Positions 8,386-16,653 of a stretch of 41,582 nucleotides of DNA are shown here, piece by piece; the stretch's first letter is position 1; the number at the start of each line of letters is the position of its first letter. Below the pieces are notes generated by a model. That model was given only the letters and a program-made list of their open reading frames with translations, did no database searches and was not told the origin of the DNA. The translations under genes and the position numbers were made by a program. This DNA is from Alphaproteobacteria bacterium (lineage in GTDB: Bacteria > Pseudomonadota > Alphaproteobacteria > Rhizobiales > Xanthobacteraceae), in contig JAPLPD010000170.1 of assembly GCA_026400395.1 (NCBI GenBank), forward strand, positions 1 to 41,582, in the 5' to 3' direction.

Positions 8386-9411
8386 TTATTTTTCCCGACG
8401 CGCCAACCGCCGCAGTATCGCCATTTGCCGGAAGAAATCCCGTTTGGGTTGGGCCGGGAAGCCAACCACAACCGCGCCGGCGGGCGTGTCTGAGATCACC
8501 CCGGCCTGCGCTGCGATCCGCGCGCCGCGTCCGATCCTGAGATGCCCGTCCATGGCGGCCTGTCCACCAACCTGGACGAAGTCCTCCAGGACGGTCGAAC
8601 CGGCAATACCGGCCTGAGCGACGATGATGCAGCAGCGGCCGATGACCACGTTGTGCCCGATCTGCACAAGATTATCGAGACGCGAGCCTGCGCCGATGAC
8701 CGTATCTCGGACCGACCCGCGATCGATCGTGGTGTTGGCGCCGACTTCCACGTCATCACCGAGGATCACCAAGCCGAGTTGCGGCGCCGTCAGGAAGCCG
8801 GTCTTGATCAGGCCGAATCCAAAACCCTCCTGGCCGATCCGCGCGCCCGGATAAACGTAAACCCGTGCGCCGAGCATGGCGTAGCTCAGGCTGACATGAG
8901 CGCCGATCCTGCAATCCGGACCGATAACAACACCCGTGCCGATCACCGCCGACGGCCCGATCCGGCAGCCCGGACCGATTTCAGCGCCTGCTTCGATCAC
9001 ACACAGCGGGCCGATCTCGGCGGATGGATCGACCACCGCGGTTTTGTCCACCACCGCGGACCGATGAATTCCGGGTGCGACCGGCCGCACCGGATGAAAC
9101 AGCGCCGCGACCTGGGCCCACCCGACGTGCGGCTCTTCGGTGAGAATGGGCACCGTCGCCGCCGGCACCCACTCCCGCATGGCCGGATGCACGATCACCG
9201 CGCCAGCCAAGGTTTGCTTTAACGCCGACGCCAGTTTCCGGTTGTCGAGAAAGCTCACCTCGTTCGGGCCGGCGGTCTGTAGCGGCGCTATACCGTCGAT
9301 GAGCAGATCGCTGTCGGACACACTACCGCACGCTGCCTGCGCCACGGCAGCGAGAGAATAGGGACCGCTACGGCTGAAAAAGCGTCCGTTGCCGAGCGCG
9401 GCCTTGTCCAT
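8386..9411 (-). CDS. lpxD: UDP-3-O-acylglucosamine N-acyltransferase (LpxD)
   Basis: A 341-residue acyltransferase of lipid A synthesis, adding the 3-hydroxyacyl chain from ACP to the 2-amine of UDP-3-O-acylglucosamine in the cytoplasm. The N-terminal uridine-binding domain (about 15-105, with the NEVSFLDNRKLA block) is followed by the left-handed beta-helix of hexapeptide repeats (about 110-310). His253 in VQIGHNVVIG matches the general base of E. coli LpxD (His239). The C-terminal helix ends LRRLARREK. The start has AGGA 7 bases upstream. Canonical lpxD in alphaproteobacteria sits with bamA, fabZ and lpxA. This copy stands alone between catabolic genes, so it is probably a second, specialised paralogue. 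No key residue is missing. Confidence 0.88.
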   Translation of the reverse strand: MDKAALGNGRFFSRSGPYSLAAVAQAACGSVSDSDLLIDGIAPLQTAGPNEVSFLDNRKLASALKQTLAGAVIVHPAMREWVPAATVPILTEEPHVGWAQVAALFHPVRPVAPGIHRSAVVDKTAVVDPSAEIGPLCVIEAGAEIGPGCRIGPSAVIGTGVVIGPDCRIGAHVSLSYAMLGARVYVYPGARIGQEGFGFGLIKTGFLTAPQLGLVILGDDVEVGANTTIDRGSVRDTVIGAGSRLDNLVQIGHNVVIGRCCIIVAQAGIAGSTVLEDFVQVGGQAAMDGHLRIGRGARIAAQAGVISDTPAGAVVVGFPAQPKRDFFRQMAILRRLARREK

Positions 9412-9600
9412 TCTCGTTTCCTAGCTTGGTCAATCCAGCTTGAAGCCGTTGGGCCGTCATCTAAAAGCGCCTGAACGGAAGGAAAGGTGCAAGCTCTGTC
9501 CAAACAAGGTATTATTGTGCTCGCTGGAATTTCTCCTGAACTGGCCACCTTGTTGCCGTCCACGGCCTCCGGTTAGGGTTGCAGCCGAATGGAGGGTCCC

Positions 9601-10524
9601 ATGACAATCAAAATGCACGAACCCGGCTTGATCGTTGCGCCACTCACCCCGTTTACCGCCGACCTGAAGGTCGATGAGGCCGGCCTCGCCCGCCAGATCG
9701 ACTATGTGGTCAAGGACTGCCGCGCCACCATGGTGGTTGCGGCCGGCGTAGAAACCCAGGAGTACACCTATCTCAGCCTCGCCGAACGCAAGGATCTGAT
9801 CCGCCGCACCATTGATCTGGTCGACAAGCGCGTTCCGGTGATGGTCGGCATCTCGCACGCTTCGTTCAAAACCGCGATCCAACTCGCGCACGACGCGGAG
9901 CGGTGGGGCGCTACGGCCGTGCAACTGCTCGCGCCGCTTCGGCCGTTCGCGGGCCCGCCGACGCAGGCCGACCTGCTTGCGTATTTTGAGGCAATCGGCC
10001 GCGAGACAAAACTGCCGATCACGCTCTATCTCAATCCCGGCCCCGGCGCCGACGTCTCGGTGCCCGACACCATCGCTCTCGCCAAGCTGCCGCAGGTGCA
10101 ACTCATCAAGGAAAGCTCACGCGATCTCGCGCGCGTATCGCGGCTGATCGTCGAGATCGACCGCGCCGGCCACGCCCGCTATTTCACGACGATGCAGATG
10201 CTGCTGGCGACCTTGCAGCTTGGCGGCTCCGGCGCGACCATGCCGCCGCCGGGCTCGGAGATCGCGCGCGCCGTGATCGACGCATTCGTCGCCAAGAATC
10301 ACGAACGCGCGGCGGAAATCCAGCTCCAGTTCGCGCTGTTTCCAGCCAAGTGGATGCACCGTGGGCTCGCTCCAGTAATGAAAGCCGCAATGAACCTGAT
10401 CGGCATTCCAGCCGGTGAGCCCTATCCGCCCTACTCTTCTCTAACCCGAGACGAGATGAGCGCGCTCGAAGCCACCTTGAAAAGCACTGTGCTGGCGCAT
10501 CGCTTCAAAGCCGCCGCCGCATAA
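9601..10524 (+). CDS. dihydrodipicolinate synthase (DapA) family aldolase/lyase
   Basis: A 307-residue (beta/alpha)8 class I aldolase-type protein. The catalytic Schiff-base lysine is Lys170 in VQLIKESSRD and the proton-relay tyrosine is Tyr143 in ITLYLNPG, equivalent to Lys161 and Tyr133 of DapA. The usual GTTGE pyruvate-carboxylate loop reads GVETQEY, so the substrate probably differs from the lysine-pathway one. Relatives act as N-acetylneuraminate lyases, 2-keto-3-deoxy acid aldolases or hydratase-aldolases in aromatic breakdown. I chose the ATG at 9601 because GGAGGG ends 4 bases upstream; the ATG at 9589 lies before that site. The heme-binding family gene follows after 9 bp, so the two form an operon. 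Confidence 0.85.
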   Translation: MTIKMHEPGLIVAPLTPFTADLKVDEAGLARQIDYVVKDCRATMVVAAGVETQEYTYLSLAERKDLIRRTIDLVDKRVPVMVGISHASFKTAIQLAHDAERWGATAVQLLAPLRPFAGPPTQADLLAYFEAIGRETKLPITLYLNPGPGADVSVPDTIALAKLPQVQLIKESSRDLARVSRLIVEIDRAGHARYFTTMQMLLATLQLGGSGATMPPPGSEIARAVIDAFVAKNHERAAEIQLQFALFPAKWMHRGLAPVMKAAMNLIGIPAGEPYPPYSSLTRDEMSALEATLKSTVLAHRFKAAAA

Positions 10525-10533
10525 GGATCGCAC

Positions 10534-10962
10534 ATGGCCCAGCAAGCACCTCCCAACACACCCTATGGCGCGCCGATCGATATGGCAGCCGCGAAGAAGG
10601 TCATGGCCGCCGCCGAGGCCGAGGCTGCGGCAAACAACTGGGGCGTCGCCATCGCCATCGTCGATTCCGGCGCCAACCTGGTGATGCTGCACCGGCTCGA
10701 CAACGTCCAACTCTCCGCCCCGCGCATCGCCGAGGCCAAGGCCCGCACGGCGGCCGAGTTTCGCCGGCCGACCAAGGTGTTCGAGGATGCCGTCGCCGGC
10801 GGCGGCGTGGGTCTGCGCGTGCTGACGTTTGGCGCCAGCGTCGCCGAGGGCGGTGTGCCCATCGTGGCGGGCGGCAAGGTGGTCGGCGCGATCGGCGTGT
10901 CGGGCGTGCAGTCGCACCAGGACGCCCAAGTGGCGCACGCGGGAGCCGGCGCGATTGGCTAG
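10534..10962 (+). CDS. GlcG/HbpS family heme-binding-type protein
   Basis: A 142-residue protein of the GlcG/HbpS (DUF336, PF03928) family. It has the helix AAKKVMAAAEAEAAANNWGVAIAIVDSGANLVMLHR, cited only by position (about residues 18-55), then SAPRIAEAKARTAAEFRRPT, GGVPIVAGGKVVGAIGVSG and a C-terminal QDAQVAHAGAGA helix. Family members bind heme (HbpS) or assist enzymes of glycolate and catabolic pathways; the function is loosely defined. No signal peptide is visible, so it is cytoplasmic. AAGGAT lies 7 bases before the ATG, and only 9 bp separate it from the DapA-like gene, so the two are co-transcribed. Its TAG stop shares bases with the stop of the convergent deaminase gene. Confidence 0.84.
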   Translation: MAQQAPPNTPYGAPIDMAAAKKVMAAAEAEAAANNWGVAIAIVDSGANLVMLHRLDNVQLSAPRIAEAKARTAAEFRRPTKVFEDAVAGGGVGLRVLTFGASVAEGGVPIVAGGKVVGAIGVSGVQSHQDAQVAHAGAGAIG

Positions 10963-11621
10963 TCTCTGGCCGCCGCGGGCGAGCCCTTGCGCGCCGGGGC
11001 GCGCGCCAAAATACGCGCCACCGCATTGGATATCCACGACATGAAAGGTCGCAGCGGGCGCCGGTCCGATTGCCGGACTTGCAAGACGGACATCGCGGTG
11101 TCCTCCGCCGGATCGGCGAGGCAGCCACGCAGCCGGATACCAAGCCAGAAAATCGGATTCCATTTCCGCCACACCGCGGCGGCCTCGCGGTAGCTGACGC
11201 CGGCGGTGACCTCCGGACGGTCGCCAAACACCTCCGGCATGACGTTGGAGATCTCATTGTCGCCAAGCACATTCCACTTCGAGAGCCCGCCCATCATCGG
11301 TGAACTGATGGCGTAGACCACGCGGCCGATCCGCGTCTCCCGGATCGGAAACGCGCACATCGGACACGGCTCGACGTTGGAATAGATGGTGCAGTCGGAG
11401 AGGTCGCGGCGGCCGAGCAACCGCTGCGCTTCGGAGATTGCCAAGATTTCCGCGTGTCGGGTAACGTCGCTATCCCGCACGACCCTGTTGATGGCCTCTG
11501 CCACCACCTCGCCCTCGCGGCAGACTACGCAGGCGAACGGCAGTTCACGGCTTTCCGCCGCCTCCATCGACAGCGCGATGCAGCGCTCCATCATTCGCCG
11601 ATCGGTCGTGGATCGATCCAT
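10959..11621 (-). CDS. zinc-dependent nucleoside deaminase family protein
   Basis: A 220-residue protein. The cytidine/deoxycytidylate deaminase fold fills residues 1-150. The zinc ligands are His56 and the Cys86/Cys89 pair in EPCPMC, and the proton-shuttle glutamate is Glu58 in RHAEI. This pattern fits TadA/guanine deaminase-like enzymes that hydrolytically remove an exocyclic amine. A C-terminal extension of about 70 residues, rich in Arg and Trp, is not part of the usual domain and I do not recognise it. The start at 11621 has a GAGG site close upstream; the frame is open to 11690 but that part looks non-coding. It is unlikely to be the housekeeping tadA, which is shorter. The substrate is unknown. 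Confidence 0.8.
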   Translation of the reverse strand: MDRSTTDRRMMERCIALSMEAAESRELPFACVVCREGEVVAEAINRVVRDSDVTRHAEILAISEAQRLLGRRDLSDCTIYSNVEPCPMCAFPIRETRIGRVVYAISSPMMGGLSKWNVLGDNEISNVMPEVFGDRPEVTAGVSYREAAAVWRKWNPIFWLGIRLRGCLADPAEDTAMSVLQVRQSDRRPLRPFMSWISNAVARILARAPARKGSPAAARD

Positions 11622-11722
11622 GTCCTCAGCCCCGAGGTGGTCCCGGAGCGTCGATCCTAGCAAAACCTGGACGCGCGGAACCGACTTCAAATGGCACGCC
11701 CACTGTCAGGTTCCACAATCCG

Positions 11723-14329
11723 TCAGGCTTTTTTCTCTTCGGCAGCCTCGCGCGGCTTGCCCATCAGCGCCGGCTGAAACAGCACCGCCGCGCACATCGT
11801 GCTAACCAGCGAGAGCGCGAGCAATTTACCCATGCTCGAGGTGCCGGGATGGCTCGATAGCCAGAGACTGCCGAACGCGGTCGCGGTGGTCAGCGCGCTC
11901 CAGATCACCGCACGCGTCAGGCTCGACTGCAGCAGGTTGGACTGCCCGCCTCGCCACGCCATGATGTAGTAGATTTTGAACGCCACACCGACGCCAAGCA
12001 GCAGCGGCAACGATATGATGTTGGCGAAGTTCAGCGGCATCCCGATCAGCACGCAAACCTCCAGTGTGATCAGGCCGGCGAGCAGCAGCGGCACCAGCGT
12101 AAGCAGCACGTCGCCGAAACGCCGCAGCACGATCCACAAGAGAATGGCGATCGACACGAAGGCGAAAATGCCGGCGTGGATGAACGCCCGCACGATCGTC
12201 TTGCCTGACTCCAGGATCGAGATCGGCGTGCCGACCGCCTCCGGAAACTGCGACTGGATGGCGCTGGCGAAGTGGCGCAGGGTCTCGTTGTCATTGGGAT
12301 CGCCCTTCGGCGTCGCCTGGATGCGCTCGCGCCCGTCAGCGGCGATCCATTGGTCCTTCAGGCTCTTCGGCAGGTTTTGCTGCGTCACCGATTCGGCCTG
12401 CATGAAGGTGCGCAGGCCGGTGAGCGCGACCCGCAGCGGCACGATGAACGCCGCGTCGGCGGCGGCGCGCCGGTCCGGCGGAGCATCGGCGAGCTTGGTG
12501 ACGCTCGCGGCCAGACGCCGCGCCGCATCGGCGCCCGCGGTTTTCAACGGCTCGGCAAGCCTGGTCAGATTGTCGGCGCTGCTCTTCAGCGCCGCGATGG
12601 TCTGCGCATCGGACGGCGGACGGCCGGTGTCCTCGGTGTTCAGCGCTGTCTGCAGTTGCCGCGCCAGCCCCTTGATCAGTGTGAGCTTGCGCTCCTGCCC
12701 CTCAGGCACGAGGTCGGCAATCGTCGAGACCTTGTCGACCTCCGGAATCTGGCGAAGCCGTTCGACCACCTTGGGAAGTTCGCCGCTGGACGCCGGCACC
12801 AGCACGTTGATCGCGCTGGCCCCAAGCGCCGGATCGGTGCGCAAGTCGAGGAAGGTCGAAACGGATTCGACGGCCGGGCTTCGCAGGTTGATCGGATTGA
12901 AGTCGAAGCTGAGATAGTAGAGCAGCGGCGATCCGCCGAGCGCTACCAGCAGCGTGCCCGCGATCACCGGAATGCGATGGCGCTCCAGGAAACGATCGAC
13001 CGGCGCCAGCACGGCATAGCCGATAGCCTCCTCTTCGCCGGGCGGATGCAGAATGGTCAGCAGCGCCGGCAGCACGGTGATGCTGGTGATATAGGCCAGC
13101 AGCATGCCAACGCCGGCGATTTGACCAAGCTCGGATACGCCCTTGTAGTCGGTCGGAAAGAACGACAGGAAGCCCGCCGCCACCGCCGCGGCCGCCAGCG
13201 TCAGCGGCGCCCCGACCTTCTCGGCCGTGCTGCCCAGCGCCGAATAGAGGTCGCCGTGCTTGAACCGCTCGGACCGGTAGCGAACGGCAAACTGAATGCC
13301 GAAGTCGACGCCGAGCCCGACGAACAGCACCGCGAAGGCGACCGAGATCAGGTTCAGCGCGCCCACCATCAGCAAGCCGATCGCCGCGGTCACGGCAAAG
13401 CCGACCGTGAGGTTGAGGAAGACTGCGAGAATGATCCGCGGCGAATGCAAGGCGAGCCACAGAATGACCAGCACGAAGATGATCGTGCCGATCACATTGA
13501 GCACCGCGCCATCCTGCAGCGTGCCGAACTCGTCGTCCGCCATCGCCACCGGCCCGGTCAAGCGGACGCGGGCCTGATAGTCCGTATCAAGTTTGAGGTC
13601 AGAGGCTGCCTTGCGGATCGCATTGCTCGCGGCGATGCCGGGTTGCAGGTTCGAGAAGTCCAGCACCGGCACCACTTCGATGAAGTGGCGGCGTTCGCCC
13701 GGCGTCGGCGTCTGGCCGCTCAGCATCGCTTGCCAGGAGAACGTCGCCGGCTGCCCGGCCAGCACCTGATCGATGGTGTCGGCGGACATGGTCAATGCCC
13801 GCTGCAAATCCTCGAACTTGGCCTGACCGCTCTGCACGCCGAGCAGTCCGAACGCCAGCGCGCGCGTCATGCCGCGCAGCGAGGGATCCCCCGCCAACGC
13901 TCCGATGACCGGCGCGCCCCGGCCGAGCCCTTGCGACATTTTCGTAAGATCGCTCTCGGGCAGGAACAGCAGACCGTTCTTTGCAAAGAACGGATCGTTG
14001 TCGAGCTGGGTTACCGCACGAAACAGCGCTGGCTGCTCGGTCAGCTTCTGCGCCAGCTTGACGCTGGCCTCGGTCGCCAGTTCAGGCGTCGGCGCATCGA
14101 CCACCACGAGGATGGAGCCGAACGAGCCTGGAAACTCCTTCTCGAACGCCTTCTCGCGCTCGCGCCATTTAAGATCGGACGCGATCAGCTTGTTGATATC
14201 GGTGGTGATGGCGAAGTGCTTGATGGTGAAATAGCCGGACACGGCGGTGATGACCGTTGCCACCGCAACCACCGCCCACGCATAACGGCTGCAGAATCCG
14301 ACAATTTGTCTGACGATTGAAACAAGCAT
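11723..14329 (-). CDS. hpnN: hopanoid biosynthesis-associated RND transporter HpnN
   Basis: An 868-residue RND/MMPL-type membrane protein. One N-terminal helix (about 15-33, YAWAVVAVATVITAVSGYF) is followed by a large periplasmic domain (about 35-270). A five- to six-helix block contains the FVGLGVDFGIQFAVRYRSE segment, then come a second periplasmic domain and a second helix block ending ALMGKPREAAEEKKA. The length and the DFGIQ motif fit HpnN, which in Rhodopseudomonas palustris moves hopanoids from the inner to the outer membrane. The start has no clear ribosome site. It diverges from hpnH across a 609-bp region, supporting the hopanoid assignment over a generic MMPL exporter. Confidence 0.9.
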   Translation of the reverse strand: MLVSIVRQIVGFCSRYAWAVVAVATVITAVSGYFTIKHFAITTDINKLIASDLKWREREKAFEKEFPGSFGSILVVVDAPTPELATEASVKLAQKLTEQPALFRAVTQLDNDPFFAKNGLLFLPESDLTKMSQGLGRGAPVIGALAGDPSLRGMTRALAFGLLGVQSGQAKFEDLQRALTMSADTIDQVLAGQPATFSWQAMLSGQTPTPGERRHFIEVVPVLDFSNLQPGIAASNAIRKAASDLKLDTDYQARVRLTGPVAMADDEFGTLQDGAVLNVIGTIIFVLVILWLALHSPRIILAVFLNLTVGFAVTAAIGLLMVGALNLISVAFAVLFVGLGVDFGIQFAVRYRSERFKHGDLYSALGSTAEKVGAPLTLAAAAVAAGFLSFFPTDYKGVSELGQIAGVGMLLAYITSITVLPALLTILHPPGEEEAIGYAVLAPVDRFLERHRIPVIAGTLLVALGGSPLLYYLSFDFNPINLRSPAVESVSTFLDLRTDPALGASAINVLVPASSGELPKVVERLRQIPEVDKVSTIADLVPEGQERKLTLIKGLARQLQTALNTEDTGRPPSDAQTIAALKSSADNLTRLAEPLKTAGADAARRLAASVTKLADAPPDRRAAADAAFIVPLRVALTGLRTFMQAESVTQQNLPKSLKDQWIAADGRERIQATPKGDPNDNETLRHFASAIQSQFPEAVGTPISILESGKTIVRAFIHAGIFAFVSIAILLWIVLRRFGDVLLTLVPLLLAGLITLEVCVLIGMPLNFANIISLPLLLGVGVAFKIYYIMAWRGGQSNLLQSSLTRAVIWSALTTATAFGSLWLSSHPGTSSMGKLLALSLVSTMCAAVLFQPALMGKPREAAEEKKA

Positions 14330-14381
14330 GAGAAATTAGTGTCCCGCGCCGGTGATTGGTGTGATCATTATGGTATGGTTA

Positions 14382-14449
14382 GCAAAGCGTGCCTTCGGCA
14401 AACGGTGTTAGAGGGCAAAGCCATCATTGGCAAAGCTGTGATGAGCAAA
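14382..14449 (+). repeat. five phased GCAAA-box imperfect direct repeats
   Basis: GCAAA occurs at 14382, 14398, 14415, 14430 and 14445, with spacings of 16, 17, 15 and 15 bases. Three of the five copies extend to GCAAAGC. The array starts 53 bp upstream of the hpnN start codon, inside the divergent hpnN/hpnH control region. Regular spacing of about one and a half helical turns suggests an iterated protein-binding site, but chance cannot be excluded without a background calculation. Confidence 0.35.
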
Positions 14450-14821
14450 ATCGAGGCCAAAATAAGGGGCCCGGTACCACGGTCACCAGATGGCTTCTCC
14501 TCGTTTGCCACCCACAAACTGGGGCCGCTCCTTGCGTCGCGGCTGCAAGGCTCAACGCCCCACCACTTTTATGGTTGCGGGTCTGTCCCGGCGAGGCCGA
14601 CCAGGCGGCCCTGCGAACGCAGCCACCTCGGCCACAAGAAGTTGTTGGGACTACGGGACAATTCCTGACAATCGAGGTCCGCCGCCTTGGAACTCCTTGG
14701 TATGAGCGTCTATGTCACACAAGCACTCTTTTATGTCGATAACCTATGTTCATGTCGCGCGAAACATACCCAGGCGGGAGATCGGCGCAAAAAGGTCACA
14801 TACCGGATGGGTCATGCGGCA

Positions 14822-14849
14822 TTGCGATAGCCCGCCAAAATGCTAGATA
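14822..14849 (+). promoter_or_regulatory. possible sigma-70-like promoter for hpnH
   Basis: TTGCGA (14822-14827) and TAGATA (14844-14849) are separated by 16 bases and lie about 90 bp before the hpnH start, in the AT-richer part of the intergenic region. The match to the housekeeping consensus is partial, so this is a weak prediction. Confidence 0.28.
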
Positions 14850-14938
14850 TGGTCGCAGGTTAGAACCCTGGCCATGAAGTCAGGCGCTGCGAAGCAGCCA
14901 TTGGCCTTCATTCCGGGCCGTGAACACAGGCGGTAACA

Positions 14939-16027
14939 TTGGGCATTCCTCTCCTTCAGAAGCTTCATGTCGGCGGATACCTGATCCGGCAGCAACTGGC
15001 CGGGCGAAAGCGCTATCCGCTGGTGCTGATGCTGGAGCCGCTGTTTCGCTGCAACCTCGCTTGCGCCGGCTGCGGCAAGATCGACTATCCCGATGACATT
15101 CTGAACCAGCGCATCTCGGTCGCTGACGCGCTGGGCGCCGTCGATGAGTGCGGCGCCCCGGTTGTCTCCATCGCCGGCGGCGAACCACTCCTGCACAAGG
15201 AGTTGCCGACCATCGTCAAGGGCATCATCGCCCGGCGGAAGTTTGTCTATCTTTGCACCAATGCGCTGCTGATGCAGAAGCGCATGAAGGATTACGAGCC
15301 GAGCCCCTACTTCGTCTGGTCGGTCCATCTCGATGGCGACAAGGAAGACCACGACAAGTCCGTCTGCCAGGCCGGCACCTACGACCGTGCGGTGGCCGCC
15401 ATCAAGGAAGCGAAAGCCCGCGGCTTCCGCTGCAACATCAACTGTACGCTGTTCAACAATGCCGACCCGGAGCGGATGGCGAATTTCTTCGACACCGTGA
15501 TGGCGATGGGCGTCGACGGCATCACCGTGTCGCCGGGCTACGCCTACGAGCGCGCGCCCGACCAGCAGCACTTTCTCAACCGCCAAACCACCAAGCAATT
15601 GTTCCGCGACATCTTCAAGCGCGGCAATGGCGGCAAGCGCTGGTCGTTCAGCCAGTCGCCGATGTTTCTCGACTTCCTGGCCGGCAATCAGACCTACCAC
15701 TGCACCCCATGGGGCAATCCGACCCGCACTGTGTTCGGCTGGCAGAAGCCCTGCTACCTGCTCGGCGAAGGCTACGCCAAGACCTTTGACGAGTTGATGG
15801 AAAGCACCGACTGGGACGCCTACGGCGTCGGCAACTACGAGAAGTGCGCCGACTGCATGGTGCATTCCGGCTTCGAGGCGACCGCGGTGCAGGATACCTT
15901 CAGTCATCCGATCAAGGCGCTGGCGACCACGTTGCGCGGGATGAAGACCGAGGGCGAGATGGCGCCGGAGATTTCACTCGAGAACCAGCGGCCGGCGGAA
16001 TACTTCTTCACACGCACCGCCGCGTAG
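14939..16027 (+). CDS. hpnH: adenosyl-hopene transferase HpnH (radical SAM)
   Basis: A 362-residue radical SAM enzyme that couples the 5'-deoxyadenosyl radical to diploptene, giving adenosylhopane, the first step of C35 hopanoid side-chain synthesis. The iron-sulfur cluster ligands are Cys38, Cys42 and Cys45 in RCNLACAGC, followed by GKIDYP, a hallmark of HpnH. The VSIAGGEPLLH segment is the SAM-contacting GGE motif. A C-terminal cysteine set (YEKCADCMVHSG) completes the family pattern. Translation appears to begin at TTG 14939, with AGGCGG upstream. This gives MGIPLLQKL, which matches the usual N-terminus (MAIPF-type), and no in-frame ATG fits. It is divergent from hpnN. The next steps need hpnG and hpnO, which are not in the window. 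Confidence 0.94.
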   Translation: MGIPLLQKLHVGGYLIRQQLAGRKRYPLVLMLEPLFRCNLACAGCGKIDYPDDILNQRISVADALGAVDECGAPVVSIAGGEPLLHKELPTIVKGIIARRKFVYLCTNALLMQKRMKDYEPSPYFVWSVHLDGDKEDHDKSVCQAGTYDRAVAAIKEAKARGFRCNINCTLFNNADPERMANFFDTVMAMGVDGITVSPGYAYERAPDQQHFLNRQTTKQLFRDIFKRGNGGKRWSFSQSPMFLDFLAGNQTYHCTPWGNPTRTVFGWQKPCYLLGEGYAKTFDELMESTDWDAYGVGNYEKCADCMVHSGFEATAVQDTFSHPIKALATTLRGMKTEGEMAPEISLENQRPAEYFFTRTAA

Positions 16028-16107
16028 TTTTCATCCGCCCGCAAACTATCAGTCAGGGAAACCGTGGTCCTGCATTCTGCAGACATAGTGACCATGTGTT
16101 GGAATCC

Positions 16108-16587
16108 ATGAACGCAAGAACCGCTGCCGCACTCGCCGTCGCCGCTCTCCTGTTCACCGCTCCCTGCGCAACGGCCGCCGACGGCCCAATGGCACATTTC
16201 GCCGGTAGCTGGGCGGGCAACGGCAAGATCACCGTGAAAGATGGAACCAGCGAGCGCATCCGCTGCCGCAGCACCAATACCGCCACCGGCAACGCGCTCA
16301 ACCTGAGCATGCGGTGCGCGAGCGACAGCTACAAATTCGACCTGGGCAGCGAAATCGCCTCGGACAACGGCGCCATTTCCGGCTCATGGAGCGAGACCTC
16401 CCGCGGGGTGGTGGGCTCGGTGTCCGGCAAGATGACCGGCACGAACATCCAGGCCACGGCCAGCGCCGTGGGCGTGACCGCCGCGCTGGCGATCCGCACC
16501 AGCGGCAACACGCTGAGCGTGTCGATCAAGTCGCCCGGCAGCGAAGTGTCGGAAGTCTCGGTCGCGATGGCCAAGGGCGGGCGTTAG
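16108..16587 (+). CDS. small secreted protein of unknown function
   Basis: A 159-residue protein with a clear Sec signal peptide (about residues 1-23, hydrophobic core AAALAVAALLFTAP, cleavage near ATA-ADG). The mature part begins with MAHFAGSWAGNGKITVKDG and is rich in Ser, Thr and Gly with alternating polar and hydrophobic residues. That pattern fits a beta-barrel or lipocalin-like fold, perhaps lipid binding. Two cysteines (in IRCRS and MRCAS) could form a disulfide. I do not recognise a named family. The start at 16108 has only a weak upstream site. It lies 80 bp after hpnH on the same strand, so it may be co-transcribed and could take part in hopanoid or envelope handling, but that is inference. 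Confidence 0.7.
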   Translation: MNARTAAALAVAALLFTAPCATAADGPMAHFAGSWAGNGKITVKDGTSERIRCRSTNTATGNALNLSMRCASDSYKFDLGSEIASDNGAISGSWSETSRGVVGSVSGKMTGTNIQATASAVGVTAALAIRTSGNTLSVSIKSPGSEVSEVSVAMAKGGR

Positions 16588-16608
16588 CCCGACTGCTTCG
16601 CCCTAAAT

Positions 16609-16624
16609 CCCTGCAATAGCGGGG
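16609..16624. terminator. small hairpin between convergent genes, possible terminator
   Basis: CCCTGC (16609-16614) can pair with GCGGGG (16619-16624, one G-T pair) around an AATA loop. It lies in the 66-bp gap between the convergent secreted-protein gene and the MMPL gene. No T-run follows, so function as a terminator is only a guess. Confidence 0.22.
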
Positions 16625-16653
16625 TTCATGGCGTTGCAATTTCAATCCAATTT

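Larger units (their letters stand above)
14330..14938. other. 609-bp intergenic region between divergent hpnN and hpnH
   Basis: No convincing gene is seen here. The open frames (up to about 117 codons) overlap each other in several phases and resemble nothing known. The stretch is visibly less GC-rich than its neighbours, especially 14700-14860, as expected of a control region. It holds a phased series of GCAAA elements (14382-14449), an inverted repeat TATGTT-N12-AACATA (14745-14768) and a promoter-like element (14822-14849). It must contain the promoters of both hopanoid genes and might also hide a small RNA, for which I see no direct sign. Confidence 0.5.

Noticed and set aside
12272-14320. 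682-codon forward open frame opposite hpnN
   Set aside because: Arg/His/Gln-rich shadow with no domain pattern; the reverse strand has clear HpnN helices and motifs.
14339-14742. Overlapping short open frames in the hpnN/hpnH intergenic region
   Set aside because: Three phases overlap, no clear ribosome site or family pattern, and the stretch carries control-like elements.
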